A stretch of 64,000 nt of DNA from Candidatus Defluviilinea gracilis. Lineage in GTDB: Bacteria; Chloroflexota; Anaerolineae; Anaerolineales; Villigracilaceae. The notes beneath the pieces were generated by a model. It saw nothing but the letters and a program-made list of their open reading frames with translations. It made no database searches and was not told where the DNA came from. Position numbers and translations under genes: made by a program. How positions within the stretch are numbered: position 1 is the first letter of the stretch; each line of letters opens with the position of its first letter. Positions 17,161 to 25,308 of the stretch are shown here, in pieces. The stretch covers positions 1,426,001 through 1,490,000 of the forward strand of contig JADJWS010000001.1 in assembly GCA_016716235.1 (NCBI GenBank), written 5' to 3'.

Positions 17161-17307
17161 CTTGGACTCCTTTGCTTATGCCAGTCCATATTTTACCCGT
17201 TTACAAGGTTGGAAATCATGTTGGTTTCGTCAGAAATGGCTTTATCCTCCCCACCACCGCGGACCGCTCCGCGTCCTCACCACCTCATCATTCCCAAAAC
17301 AAACGCC

Positions 17308-17697
17308 TTAATCCCACGGATAATCGTACCAGCCTGAAAATTCATTGTAGATTTCATCGGCAATACTGTAATGCTCGCCGCGTTTGCTGACTCTCTTATA
17401 TTCCACACCCGCATCCTTGAACAACCGATCCACAACATCATGGATTAATTCTTTGATGGAATCAGGATCGCTTGTATCAGTTGCGTCAATCAATGACATA
17501 GCAACCGAGTGCTCTTTTTCGTTCCTGTGTTTGATCTGCATGGACTTATCCACAGCGTATTCCAACATCCCCGCGACAACGACCGAAAGACGATGTGTCC
17601 GCCCGTTCGGTACAAGTTCACGGAGCATGTCCACCCACACATCGTAGGTTTCTTTTCCAACGACATCTTGTAGACTTCTCTTGGATTTCCTTGGCAT
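17308..17697 (-). CDS. Hypothetical protein downstream of a DUF559 gene
   Basis: A 129-residue, charged, soluble protein (MPRKSKRSLQDVVGKETYDV at the start, EFSGWYDYPWD at the end). I recognise no domain. It begins 3 bases after the stop of the DUF559 gene, so the two are probably one transcript. The first half has a helix-rich pattern (WVDMLRELVPNGRTHRLSVV) that could bind DNA or a partner protein. Given the neighbourhood it may be part of a toxin-antitoxin or defence module, but this rests on context alone. Confidence 0.5.
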   Translation of the reverse strand: MPRKSKRSLQDVVGKETYDVWVDMLRELVPNGRTHRLSVVVAGMLEYAVDKSMQIKHRNEKEHSVAMSLIDATDTSDPDSIKELIHDVVDRLFKDAGVEYKRVSKRGEHYSIADEIYNEFSGWYDYPWD

Positions 17698-17700
17698 GGA

Positions 17701-18003
17701 TTAACTCTCTGACGAAATCATTGCTTTTATTTTGTTCACCACCGCGGACAGACTCTTCACCACCTCATCATTCTCGAATCTGACAATCCCCAACCTCATC
17801 TCGTGTAAAACTTTCTCCCGCCTCTCATCCTCCTCCTTCTGCAAATCGTGGACATCCCCATCAACTTCAACGACCAACGCCGCCTTGTGACAGTAAAAGT
17901 CCACGATGAACCCCGCGATGTCTTGTTGCCGTCTAAACCGAACTCCCAACTTCTTCGCGCGTACTTCCTGCCACACGCTTCGCGGTTTCTCGGCAGGAGT
18001 CAT
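17701..18003 (-). CDS. DUF559 endonuclease-like protein (second copy)
   Basis: A 100-residue DUF559 protein: MTPAEKPRSVWQEVRAKKLG, FRRQQDIAGFIVDFYCHKAA, VVEVDGDVHDLQKEEDERRE and VRFENDEVVKSL. The spaced acidic residues in IVDFYC and VVEVDG belong to a Vsr/PD-(D/E)XK-like nuclease fold. Function is unknown in most bacteria; such genes often lie next to methylases or mobile DNA. The copy looks complete and is nearly identical in its first two thirds to the copy at 19585-19872. Confidence 0.82.
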   Translation of the reverse strand: MTPAEKPRSVWQEVRAKKLGVRFRRQQDIAGFIVDFYCHKAALVVEVDGDVHDLQKEEDERREKVLHEMRLGIVRFENDEVVKSLSAVVNKIKAMISSES

Positions 18004-18095
18004 CTCGCGGCGGCAACCACGTCTACTTCTTCGTTGATTTATCCAATAATTTAACCGCCCAGTCCAATTGGAGAGGAGTTAGCGTTCCGAAACCC

Positions 18096-18329
18096 TTAAT
18101 TGTCTCTGGCATCTAGATACTCCAGGAACCGCCGCCATAGGCTTTCGATCTCTTTTGGCAAATTCAACTGGTCAAGTTCCCGCCTGATTTCTTCCAAATC
18201 CAGTGCGCGGACATCCTCCGCCCGCCCGCGCATCAAGGTCTGACGCAACAGCCAGCGTTTCTGGAACGGATCACTTAAATCAATCGTGTCCGTGCTCCAT
18301 ACAAGGTGACGTGGAGGATGTACAATCAT
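18096..18329 (-). CDS. Small hypothetical protein
   Basis: A 77-residue soluble protein (MIVHPPRHLVWSTDTIDLSD at the start) with a helical, charged second half (LDLEEIRRELDQLNLPKEIE). I recognise no family with certainty. It is reminiscent of short proteins that accompany nucleotidyltransferase or toxin-antitoxin genes. It lies just outside the left end of the insertion element and may have lost contact with a partner gene when the element inserted. Confidence 0.45.
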   Translation of the reverse strand: MIVHPPRHLVWSTDTIDLSDPFQKRWLLRQTLMRGRAEDVRALDLEEIRRELDQLNLPKEIESLWRRFLEYLDARDN

Positions 18330-18376
18330 TTCAATGAGATGTTACCACGAAAATTTCCTGCCAAAGCCAACTCTCT

Positions 18377-19588
18377 GTAGGGCAATCGCATCTAAATCGG
18401 TGAGGCGAGGACTTTGAGGAGGTAATCCTGGTTCCAAGCGGCTTGGAGTTGCTTGGCATGCATACCGCCTTTGGCGGTTTTCTCCTGTTTGAGCAGATTG
18501 AGCGCAATGTGGCGAAGGACGGCGAAGTTTTCAGGAGCTTGATCTTTACGCACACGACTATGGTCTTCCCGCAAAGCCACATCCAAGACCCAGTGCAGTT
18601 CATTTTCAATCGCCCAGTGTCTGCGCACCAGATGTAACAATCGTTTCGGGTGACTGGGCAGGCTGGAGATATAGTAGCGTACTGTTTTGGTTTCCTTGCC
18701 AGCCACGTTCCGCGTGCACACGAGCATGACAATGCTTTGCAGACCAGCCAGTTTTCTTTGTTACGAATCAAGTTTAGATAGGCAGGATCAGAGGTACTCC
18801 AGCATTCTCGAATTTCTATGCGCCCATGTCCCTTATTCGCTGTCTTGTCATAGTCCAGGGAAGCATATTTGAAGTTGTGGGCTGATCGACCGCAAACACG
18901 ACCGAAATATCTTCAAACAGACGCCCCTGGTTCTCTTTCACACTCAAAACATAATCTGCCTGAGCTGCGACGATGGTTTGGGCAATATTGGTTTGGGTTC
19001 CTATGGCATCTATGGTCACAATACAGCCTGCAAGCGCCAGAATCTTGAGTAATTCGGGGATGGCGGTGATCTCGTTCGACTTTTCGTCCACTTTACGCTG
19101 TCCCAGAACAATCTCGTTTTCTTCCGCCCAAGCGCTGACCATATAAATGGCTCGTTTGCCCAGTAGCCGATCCTGCGAGCCACCCAAACGCTTCCCATCA
19201 ATATTGATGATTTGCCCTGGGATGATCTCATTGACTGCCCAGACCCATTCGTAAAACGCCAACTGGAACTGTTGGGCATCCAACTTCGAGAAGACCCGAC
19301 CAAAAGTGTCATGCGACGGGATACCATTCGGCAATTCAAGAAACGTGCTCAGCCAGACTATCTTGCTATTCCCAAAATGCTCAATGTCCGTCCAGCCTTC
19401 CGCTCCACAGATCACCGCACATATGGCGATGCTGATCAAATCTATGAGTTTATGTTCCTTCGTTCGATCCACCCGCGGATCGCTCACTTTGCTAAAATGC
19501 TCGGCGATCGCCTCCAATGGCTTCTTTGTCATGGCTACCTCCTTCAAGATAGCCCTTTTTTACCTCAATTTAGATGCAATCGCCCTAC
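18377..19588 (-). mobile_element. ISAs1-family insertion sequence, 1,212 bp with inverted repeats and target duplication
   Basis: The left end (18377-18397) reads GTAGGGCAATCGCATCTAAA plus T, and the right end (19568-19588), inverted, reads GTAGGGCGATTGCATCTAAA plus T: 21-bp terminal inverted repeats with two mismatches. The 8-bp AACTCTCT lies directly outside both ends (18369-18376 and 19589-19596), the expected target duplication. Size and the transposase type fit ISAs1. The insertion point is in the C-terminal codons of the DUF559 copy at 19585-19872. Confidence 0.9.
18392..19547 (-). pseudogene. ISAs1-type DDE transposase, broken by two frameshifts
   Basis: The N-terminal 240 or so residues are intact (IDLISIAICAVICGAEGWTD, PSHDTFGRVFSKLD, INIDGKRLGGS, IVTIDAIGTQ). 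Near 18,880 the family sequence moves to a second frame (NFKYASLDYDKTANKGHGR, then RECWSTSDPAYLNLIRNKEN) and near 18,745 to a third (LQSIVMLVCTRNVAGKETKT, then HWAIENELHWVLDV carrying the final catalytic Glu). All three DDE residues are thus encoded but not in one frame. The element probably cannot move unless these indels are sequencing errors. Confidence 0.88.
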
Positions 19589-19872
19589 AACTCTCTGATT
19601 CTCCCCACCACCGCGGACAAACTCCTCATCACCTCATCATTCCCGAATCTGACAATCCTCAACCCCATCTCAGTCAACACTTTCTCCCGCCTGGCATCTT
19701 CCTCTTGTTGCAGGTCATGTATATCCCCATCCACCTCCACAACCAACGCCGCCTTGTGACAGTAAAAATCAACAATGAATCCCGCGATGACTTGTTGCCT
19801 CCTAAACCGAATCCCCAACTTCTTCGCGCGGACTTCGTGCCACACGCTTCGCGGTTTCTCGGCAGGCGTCAT
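19585..19872 (-). CDS. DUF559 endonuclease-like protein (third copy), C-terminus cut by the insertion sequence
   Basis: A 95-residue product (MTPAEKPRSVWHEVRAKKLG, VIAGFIVDFYCHKAALVVEV, EVMRSLSAVVGRIREL). It matches the copy at 17701-18003 through the nuclease core. Its last codons run into the right end of the ISAs1 element, which supplies the stop codon, so about five native residues are replaced. The nuclease core is untouched and the protein could still fold. Confidence 0.8.
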   Translation of the reverse strand: MTPAEKPRSVWHEVRAKKLGIRFRRQQVIAGFIVDFYCHKAALVVEVDGDIHDLQQEEDARREKVLTEMGLRIVRFGNDEVMRSLSAVVGRIREL

Positions 19873-20158
19873 CTCGCGGCGGCTCTCCCTATTTTCGCTC
19901 TTTGAAAATGGGGAGATGTCCGAGGGACAGAGGGGTCGCGTTGAAGTTTTTCTTTTGTGACGCGTTGACCTGGGATGATGTTTTTGACTGGCACAATGTT
20001 GTCATTTTAACCCCTCTCCCGTCTCCCCCAAGGGGGAGAAGCTAATACCAACTTGAAACAAAACATTGACTTGGAAAGTCGTCAATCGCCGCATTTGGGG
20101 AAAGGTCTATTACGATGCATGCACGAGAATAGGAAAATGCTGGCACGCACTCAAATAA
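19873..20158. other. Gap without a supported gene
   Basis: About 285 bases between the DUF559 gene and brnA. I see no convincing reading frame. It contains a short repeat-like stretch (CCCCTCTCCCGTCTCCCCCA, then AGGGGGAGAAG), which can fold into a stem and resembles other intergenic repeats here. Confidence 0.5.
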
Positions 20159-20434
20159 CTATCTCTGATGTTCTTGCATGTATGCGCGCAATAATAGATT
20201 GATTTTTGTTTGATAGCCGCGTCCCTGCTTTTTGTACCATTCCAATACATCGCTATCCACACGCAAGGTCAGTTGCGTTTTTGTGCGCGGCTTTAGACCG
20301 CGCCGCACAATGGACTTTGCAAACATTTCAGGCGTAATCGCTGGCGCGTCGGAATAATCAATGTCTTCGTCCTTCATTTTGTCGAGACGAACAAAATCAG
20401 TTTGAGATTTCGTTGAAGTAGGTTTCTTCTTCAT
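20159..20434 (-). CDS. brnA: BrnA family antitoxin
   Basis: I start at the ATG at 20434 (MKKKPTSTKSQTDFVRLDKM), preceded by GAAAGG; an upstream in-frame start would overlap the toxin too far. The 91-residue protein has the BrnA/DUF4415 signature: SDAPAITPEMFAKSIVRRG, then a ribbon-helix-helix segment QLTLRVDSDVLEWYKKQG and YQTKINLLLRAYMQ. It should neutralise BrnT and repress the shared promoter. The start overlaps the brnT 3' end by 38 bases. Confidence 0.9.
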   Translation of the reverse strand: MKKKPTSTKSQTDFVRLDKMKDEDIDYSDAPAITPEMFAKSIVRRGLKPRTKTQLTLRVDSDVLEWYKKQGRGYQTKINLLLRAYMQEHQR

Positions 20435-20672
20435 ATTTGTTTGCCTTTCGGGCGGAGATGATACGGATAACCGTTTCAGATTCGGTGTGGACAACCATAA
20501 TGATGCGGGTCTTTAGCAACCCAAGCGTTTGATAGCGCGTTTCGCCATATTCAAAGCGCTCGTCAATGACAGTGACGGTATCGAGTTCGAATATCGAAGG
20601 GACGTCGGCAAAGTCAATGCCATGTTTGCGAATGTTGATCAGCCGCTTATTTTCGTCCCATTCGAATCGCAT
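20397..20672 (-). CDS. brnT: BrnT family toxin (RNase)
   Basis: A 91-residue protein with the BrnT pattern: MRFEWDENKRLINIRKHGID, FADVPSIFELDTV, TRYQTLGLL and IRIISARKANKYEEETY. BrnT is a RelE-like ribonuclease that blocks translation until bound by BrnA. Toxin-first order with overlap into brnA matches the known brnTA operon. The pair may stabilise the adjoining AT-rich defence operon, which begins about 290 bases away on the same strand. Confidence 0.92.
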   Translation of the reverse strand: MRFEWDENKRLINIRKHGIDFADVPSIFELDTVTVIDERFEYGETRYQTLGLLKTRIIMVVHTESETVIRIISARKANKYEEETYFNEISN

Positions 20673-20962
20673 GCCCGTATTGTAGTGTCAAATTGGCAAT
20701 ACGTCAAATGAATGCTTTAGAACAAAGGGGAGAAGCCCAGACGTCCTCAAACAAAACTATCCTTGGAAAGCCGTCACAATCATCAACCGACCAGCCCCTT
20801 CCTTTGGAAAATCTTCACAGCCCTCACGCAACCAGCCCCCTTCCCATTTGGGAAGGGCGGGGGGATAGGTCGCTCAACACGCCGAACAATCACCACAATC
20901 GGGGAAAGGTCTCTCCCTCCCTTCCCTCCCCCGTTTGGATTGGACTTGATGAAAATATCGTT
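20673..20962. other. Gap without a supported gene between brnT and the defence operon
   Basis: About 290 bases. It contains a GC-rich stem (CCCCCTTCCCATTTGGGAAG, then GGCGGGGGG) and CCCTTCCCTCCCC-type repeats. I find no coding signal. The stem may end transcription of the operon that finishes at 20963. Confidence 0.5.
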
Positions 20963-21943
20963 TCACTCAGACCACTCTATTTTATATTTGTTAACCTCTA
21001 CAATCCATTGACTGCCATTCAAAACATTTTCATAAGGATCTTGTAACATTAGAGGAACATACTCATCGTTGCCGACCTTGTCTCGATTAACTAGATACAA
21101 CCAATAACTATCGCGTCTTCTTTTGGCAACCAAAAATTCATTTCTCGACCAATAGAAATACGGCTTATCGCCAGCATACGATTTCACTTCAATGAATCTA
21201 TTATGTTCAGTATCGAAATTATTGTTGTATGAAGCAATATCATAGCCTTCATTTGCTACATATTCAGCAACCCATTCTATGCGGTCTTTTCCATTCAATC
21301 TTTTTCCCTCAAATGCCAAAACAAATTTCTCTGCTTCTTCTCCATATACTTGTTGCTCTTCCATTGCTCTTTCAAGCTCGTCTACCCCAATTTTTCTTCT
21401 TTTGATTTCAGGAAGGACAGCTTTATCAAATATTTTTCTAAACCGAGAATTAATTATGAAATGTTTAATTTCTGGCGCAGGATGATATCTAATTACATCA
21501 AAATCAATCAGCAACTGTTTGAAGTTTGAGAACTTAAAACCAAATGCGCTATTACTTATTTGAAATGATTTGTAAATAATATCGTAAGATAAATATTTAG
21601 AGTTGAATATCTGATGAAAGTCATCATCATCGACGAGCGCCTTGAACAGGTATTCAACAAACCTATCCTTCATTTGTGTTTCGCTCTCTAATGAGTCGGA
21701 GAGTTTCTTGTCAATGAATAAGTAGCCGTCTTGAAAAAATAGCAGGTTGATTTTTATTGCCAGTTCTACGCAACCATCAAAAATTTTCCTATCATCAACG
21801 ATTCTGTTGTAAAACAAATGATTAACATCATCTAATTTCCACTCCGCCCCTGAGTTTTCATTAAGGGCTTTTAGTAGCTGGAAAAAATAAGATGGTGTGC
21901 CAAGATTATCGTAACGCTTAAGTTCTTTTAGCATAATTGACAA
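20963..21943 (-). CDS. DUF3883-domain protein, putative restriction nuclease
   Basis: A 326-residue protein. The first 190 or so residues have no domain that I recognise. From about residue 195 comes the DUF3883 (NO VEIN C-terminal) pattern: YGEEAEKFVLAFEG, IEWVAEYVANEGYDIASYNN, then NRFIEVKSYAG and YFYWSRNEFLVAKRRRDSYW. The GYDI Asp and IEVKS look like the catalytic acid and E-x-K of a PD-(D/E)XK nuclease. Its start overlaps the helicase gene by 26 bases, so the two are coupled. It is the likely effector of the system, cutting DNA located by the helicase; this role is inferred. Base composition is markedly AT-rich. Confidence 0.75.
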   Translation of the reverse strand: MSIMLKELKRYDNLGTPSYFFQLLKALNENSGAEWKLDDVNHLFYNRIVDDRKIFDGCVELAIKINLLFFQDGYLFIDKKLSDSLESETQMKDRFVEYLFKALVDDDDFHQIFNSKYLSYDIIYKSFQISNSAFGFKFSNFKQLLIDFDVIRYHPAPEIKHFIINSRFRKIFDKAVLPEIKRRKIGVDELERAMEEQQVYGEEAEKFVLAFEGKRLNGKDRIEWVAEYVANEGYDIASYNNNFDTEHNRFIEVKSYAGDKPYFYWSRNEFLVAKRRRDSYWLYLVNRDKVGNDEYVPLMLQDPYENVLNGSQWIVEVNKYKIEWSE

Positions 21944-23879
21944 TCAGGTCTTTTATGATGTCTGTGTCATCGTCGTTGTCTATCCTGTTGAACAAAGGAA
22001 TCTCGTCATTGATAATCTCTTCCATTCTTTCTATCTTCAAGCGTAAGCGGTTGTCAATTACTTCGTCAATAGAATTTTTTGAAATGAAATAATAGTAATT
22101 TGTTTCTTGGGTTTCAGATAATCCAACCCTATGAATTCTATCTTTTGACTGCAAAAAGTTGGAGCAGTTATAATCTCTTTCAAGATATATAGCGTTGTGG
22201 CACCCTCTGTGCAACGAAATAGACTCAGCTACCGAAAAGGGATTGGCGATGACGACTTGAAACTCAAGATTGTCAGGATTGTTGAATTTTTCAATTGTCA
22301 CCTCTCTCTGCGCTTGTTCAATTTTCCCAATAAGAAGACGTGATGTTATTTTATTTTTTTCCAAGTAAAGTTGAAGTTCTTCTGCGTTCTGAACAAAAAT
22401 CGTCCAAACGATGACCTTTTCTCCTCTGGGAAGAATGTCCGAATTAATGAGTTGAAGGATTTCTAAGAACTTTTCTGGTGTTTCGCGGACAGGGTAATTT
22501 TTTACCTTTTCAATGAATTCAGAATCGCCAATATACTCATCTGCATCTTGTGTGATCTTATAGTCTGGGTCAAATTCTTCCAGAGATTCTTGTAGAGGTC
22601 TAAACAGTAATGAGGGGTTTGTAGATGCTTGCCGTAGCCGTATAAGCCTTGCTCTATTAAGAACATCCTTCGCTGTCGCCGAGTTATCTTTTTGAAACGA
22701 AGGAATATACTCCGACTCTATAAAATCATAAATTTCTCTTTGTATCACGTTCATGTTGACGGGTATTATTTTTTCATGAATTGGAGGAAGATTTAAATCC
22801 TTTTTTTTGATACGAATGAAGAAAGGAGATATATTTTCTTTCAGTCTTTGCACCCTAGCGCTTTTTGGCAAACTATTTTTGGTCATGTCCTCTAGATTTT
22901 GGTAATGAAATTGGAGAATCTCTTTGAATCTGAATGGGTAAATAAATTTATATAAGTTGTAAATGTCCTGATAGCCATTCGGGACAGGTGTCCCTGTCAG
23001 GACTATTCTCGATACTGCATGTTTAGATATTTCTGTGACACTTTGTCCCCAGACGCCTTCTGGATTTTTTATCCTATGCGCCTCATCCACTATTACCATT
23101 GTTTTGTTTCTTTTCAGAAAGTCAATAATATCTGATAGGTAATTATCCACACCACCATGAAATATTAAAGTGAGTTCAGAAGGCTTTGAAGAATATAAAT
23201 GCTCCAACTTGCCATCCCTCGTTACCTCGTTATTCCCAGATATTCGAAAAGAATTCACAACTTTGCCAAAACAGTCAATATATTCATTCTCCCAAGGCGC
23301 AAAAGATGATATAGGACCGATTACAAGAAGTTTGTCAACATACTTGGGGTCTTCATGGGGGAGACTATTTAAATAGGCATATGCTCCGTATACTATTGAT
23401 GTTTTACCAGATCCTGGAACCGAGAAGTTGCAGACATTTTGGGCAAAAGCCATGTGAAAAGCTGAAAGTAGCTGCAAAGGATACAATGATCTTGCCAATC
23501 TGCTTTTAAGCGTTCTTTGAAAGTTGTCAAATTTCTTAACTAGGTCTGGGGTTTCATCAAATTCATCATTACGTATAGACCTTGCCGCGCTGGCAAAGTC
23601 TGCAAACGATCGCTCTTCTCTGTTGTAATTTTCGACTTCCTTTTCCGCACCACTAGATAATGTTGCATCATAATCAAACTTGGTCAGGATTCTTAATATT
23701 TCCTGCAAAGTTTGTATCTGGGTTTCTTTTTGATAAGGAATCAGCAAATCATCAGCATCGACAGAATACTGAAGTCTTGAAAAAGAGATTTTCAATCTCT
23801 TGTTTTCAAGCAATTCGGACGCTCGTCTTTTTAATATGAACGAGTGCAGATTTACATCAATGGATATATTCATTGTCAC
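21918..23879 (-). CDS. SNF2/DEAD-like superfamily 2 helicase
   Basis: A 653-residue protein. The helicase motifs are in order: Walker A in NFSVPGSGKTSIVYGAYAYL (about residue 155), LLVIGPISSFAPWENEY, DEAH box MVIVDEAHRIKN, motif III RIVLTGTPVPNGYQDIYNL, and C-terminal EKVIVWTIFVQNAEELQLYL with arginine-finger motif QSKDRIHRVG. This layout fits SNF2-type translocases, which move on duplex DNA. The first 140 residues are of unknown fold. It overlaps its upstream neighbour by 4 bases and the nuclease-like gene by 26. In a methylase/Vsr/nuclease operon it probably drives DNA translocation to expose or discriminate unmodified DNA. Confidence 0.82.
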   Translation of the reverse strand: MTMNISIDVNLHSFILKRRASELLENKRLKISFSRLQYSVDADDLLIPYQKETQIQTLQEILRILTKFDYDATLSSGAEKEVENYNREERSFADFASAARSIRNDEFDETPDLVKKFDNFQRTLKSRLARSLYPLQLLSAFHMAFAQNVCNFSVPGSGKTSIVYGAYAYLNSLPHEDPKYVDKLLVIGPISSFAPWENEYIDCFGKVVNSFRISGNNEVTRDGKLEHLYSSKPSELTLIFHGGVDNYLSDIIDFLKRNKTMVIVDEAHRIKNPEGVWGQSVTEISKHAVSRIVLTGTPVPNGYQDIYNLYKFIYPFRFKEILQFHYQNLEDMTKNSLPKSARVQRLKENISPFFIRIKKKDLNLPPIHEKIIPVNMNVIQREIYDFIESEYIPSFQKDNSATAKDVLNRARLIRLRQASTNPSLLFRPLQESLEEFDPDYKITQDADEYIGDSEFIEKVKNYPVRETPEKFLEILQLINSDILPRGEKVIVWTIFVQNAEELQLYLEKNKITSRLLIGKIEQAQREVTIEKFNNPDNLEFQVVIANPFSVAESISLHRGCHNAIYLERDYNCSNFLQSKDRIHRVGLSETQETNYYYFISKNSIDEVIDNRLRLKIERMEEIINDEIPLFNRIDNDDDTDIIKDLIVNYAKRT

Positions 23880-24694
23880 AAATTCTTATTGATCTGATAA
23901 CTTAATTGCTGTATCTTCTTGGTTTTAGAAACAACTTCGTCAAGTTCTGTTTCTGGTATTTCCTCAACATTAATCGACTCCAACAGCTCAATAACATGAG
24001 AAAGCACTCGTGAGGGTGACTTATCCATCAAAGATGAAAAAACTTTTTCTCCAAGCAATTTAACCAGTTTTTGAACATCTGGCTTAGCGAAAGATGGATG
24101 TCCAGTTCTGATAGCTTCAAAAGTCGAAGTTGCTTTTCTTACTAATTTTTCTGGCTGATCGGCAGCCTGATTGTCTTTTATCCGATCTTTATGCTCATTG
24201 AGATTGTCTAAAAATTTACTTTCGTCTGCGTCAAACTTCGAACTTTCAAAAAAATCATTGTCTCTACTGTCTAGGTGTTTTTTCAGGTTATTTGAATTGT
24301 AGTCAATCGGGGTTTCTTTAGGAAGTCGACGGAATGTCTCAAAATGCTTTTTGCTAAAGCTCCGCCATATATCTTTATCTCCAAAAAAATGATTCTCGCT
24401 ATTGCCATCTGCTAAAATTCTGAACTCTTTTCCGTCATAGTGATTTCTAATTCTTAAATAATCAAAGGCTATCGCCTTTAAGTCGTCAACATCTTCATTT
24501 TGATAACCGTCAAATGCTTTTTTGCTTTCTGCACCATAAAAACCGTTTAACCATTTAGTGAGAAACAAAAATTGGTCTTCTCTATCATCAAGCTGAGTAT
24601 ATATCCCATCGTACTCTAAGTACTCCAGATATTCATCCATAACAGCCATGGTTCTAAGGTATTTCCCTATTTCTCCTGGATTTTCCCCATCCAA
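23876..24694 (-). CDS. C-terminal part of a ParB-like protein, separate frame
   Basis: A 272-residue frame opening with TTG (MDGENPGEIGKYLRTMAVMD). It reads as the direct continuation of the ParB-like protein upstream: there the frame ends SDWMGKIQEK, while the sequence SDWMG followed by ENPGEIGKYLRTM would be natural. Adding one G in a GGGG run near 24,685 joins the two into a protein of about 475 residues. This part is helical and charged with no domain that I recognise, ending ETELDEVVSKTKKIQQLSYQ. It may be expressed separately by coupling or frameshifting, or the break may be a sequencing error. Confidence 0.6.
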   Translation of the reverse strand: MDGENPGEIGKYLRTMAVMDEYLEYLEYDGIYTQLDDREDQFLFLTKWLNGFYGAESKKAFDGYQNEDVDDLKAIAFDYLRIRNHYDGKEFRILADGNSENHFFGDKDIWRSFSKKHFETFRRLPKETPIDYNSNNLKKHLDSRDNDFFESSKFDADESKFLDNLNEHKDRIKDNQAADQPEKLVRKATSTFEAIRTGHPSFAKPDVQKLVKLLGEKVFSSLMDKSPSRVLSHVIELLESINVEEIPETELDEVVSKTKKIQQLSYQINKNL

Positions 24695-25308
24695 TCAGAG
24701 ATCTTTGTTATTGCACCATCGTCAAGATTTTTCAAATCTATTTCTTTTTGGCTTGTAAGACGCAAATATAATTCTTTTGCCTTTAGATATTTTTCAGTCG
24801 CATTGTAACCAAGTTTTTCATCTTCACCTAATTGATATCTTGTTTCAAGTTCTTCGATTTCAATTGGGTTTTCTTCTAAGGTTACTGGTAATACTACTGC
24901 CTTGAAGTAATCGTATTTTCCTGATTTTTTGAGCAACATAACTCGCCTGTTGCCGTCAATGATTATTCCATCCTTTGTAATGATCCCAACTTTTTCTTGC
25001 CCAAAATCAGAGATACTTTTGAGAGTTTTTTTGTTTCTGTCCTCTCTAGAATTCCAAAGGAGATCTGCAATAATTTCATCTCCTTTAGGTGTAGTCTCAT
25101 CAATTTTGCGACCTTGTGTTTCAAGAGATTTGGTTCTGCTTAAAATCCTACCATTGTATTTATTGTAGACCAATAAATCTAAAGGAATTTTGTAAACATT
25201 CATTGGCACTAAATCATCCTGCCAGGGAATCTCTTGACGCCCGAAAGGGTTATCCTTTTCTCTGTCAATAATTTCTTGTATTTTTCGAATGCGAGTTTCT
25301 TTGTTCAT
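24667..25308 (-). CDS. ParB/Srx-fold N-terminal domain protein
   Basis: A 213-residue frame with the ParB-like fold: MNVYKIPLDLLVYNKYNGRI, SISDFGQEKVGIITKDGIII and the signature DGNRRVMLLKK, which in ParB-type proteins binds CTP or contributes to nuclease activity. The start codon overlaps the methyltransferase stop (ATGA). In DNA-modification systems such proteins act as DNA or nucleotide sensors, but a specific role here is unknown. It is followed by its probable C-terminal half in another frame (23876-24694). Confidence 0.75.
   Translation of the reverse strand: MNKETRIRKIQEIIDREKDNPFGRQEIPWQDDLVPMNVYKIPLDLLVYNKYNGRILSRTKSLETQGRKIDETTPKGDEIIADLLWNSREDRNKKTLKSISDFGQEKVGIITKDGIIIDGNRRVMLLKKSGKYDYFKAVVLPVTLEENPIEIEELETRYQLGEDEKLGYNATEKYLKAKELYLRLTSQKEIDLKNLDDGAITKISDWMGKIQEK

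Noticed and set aside
21918..23879. DISARM helicase
   Set aside because: No DUF1998 or PLD-domain partners are present and the operon composition differs.
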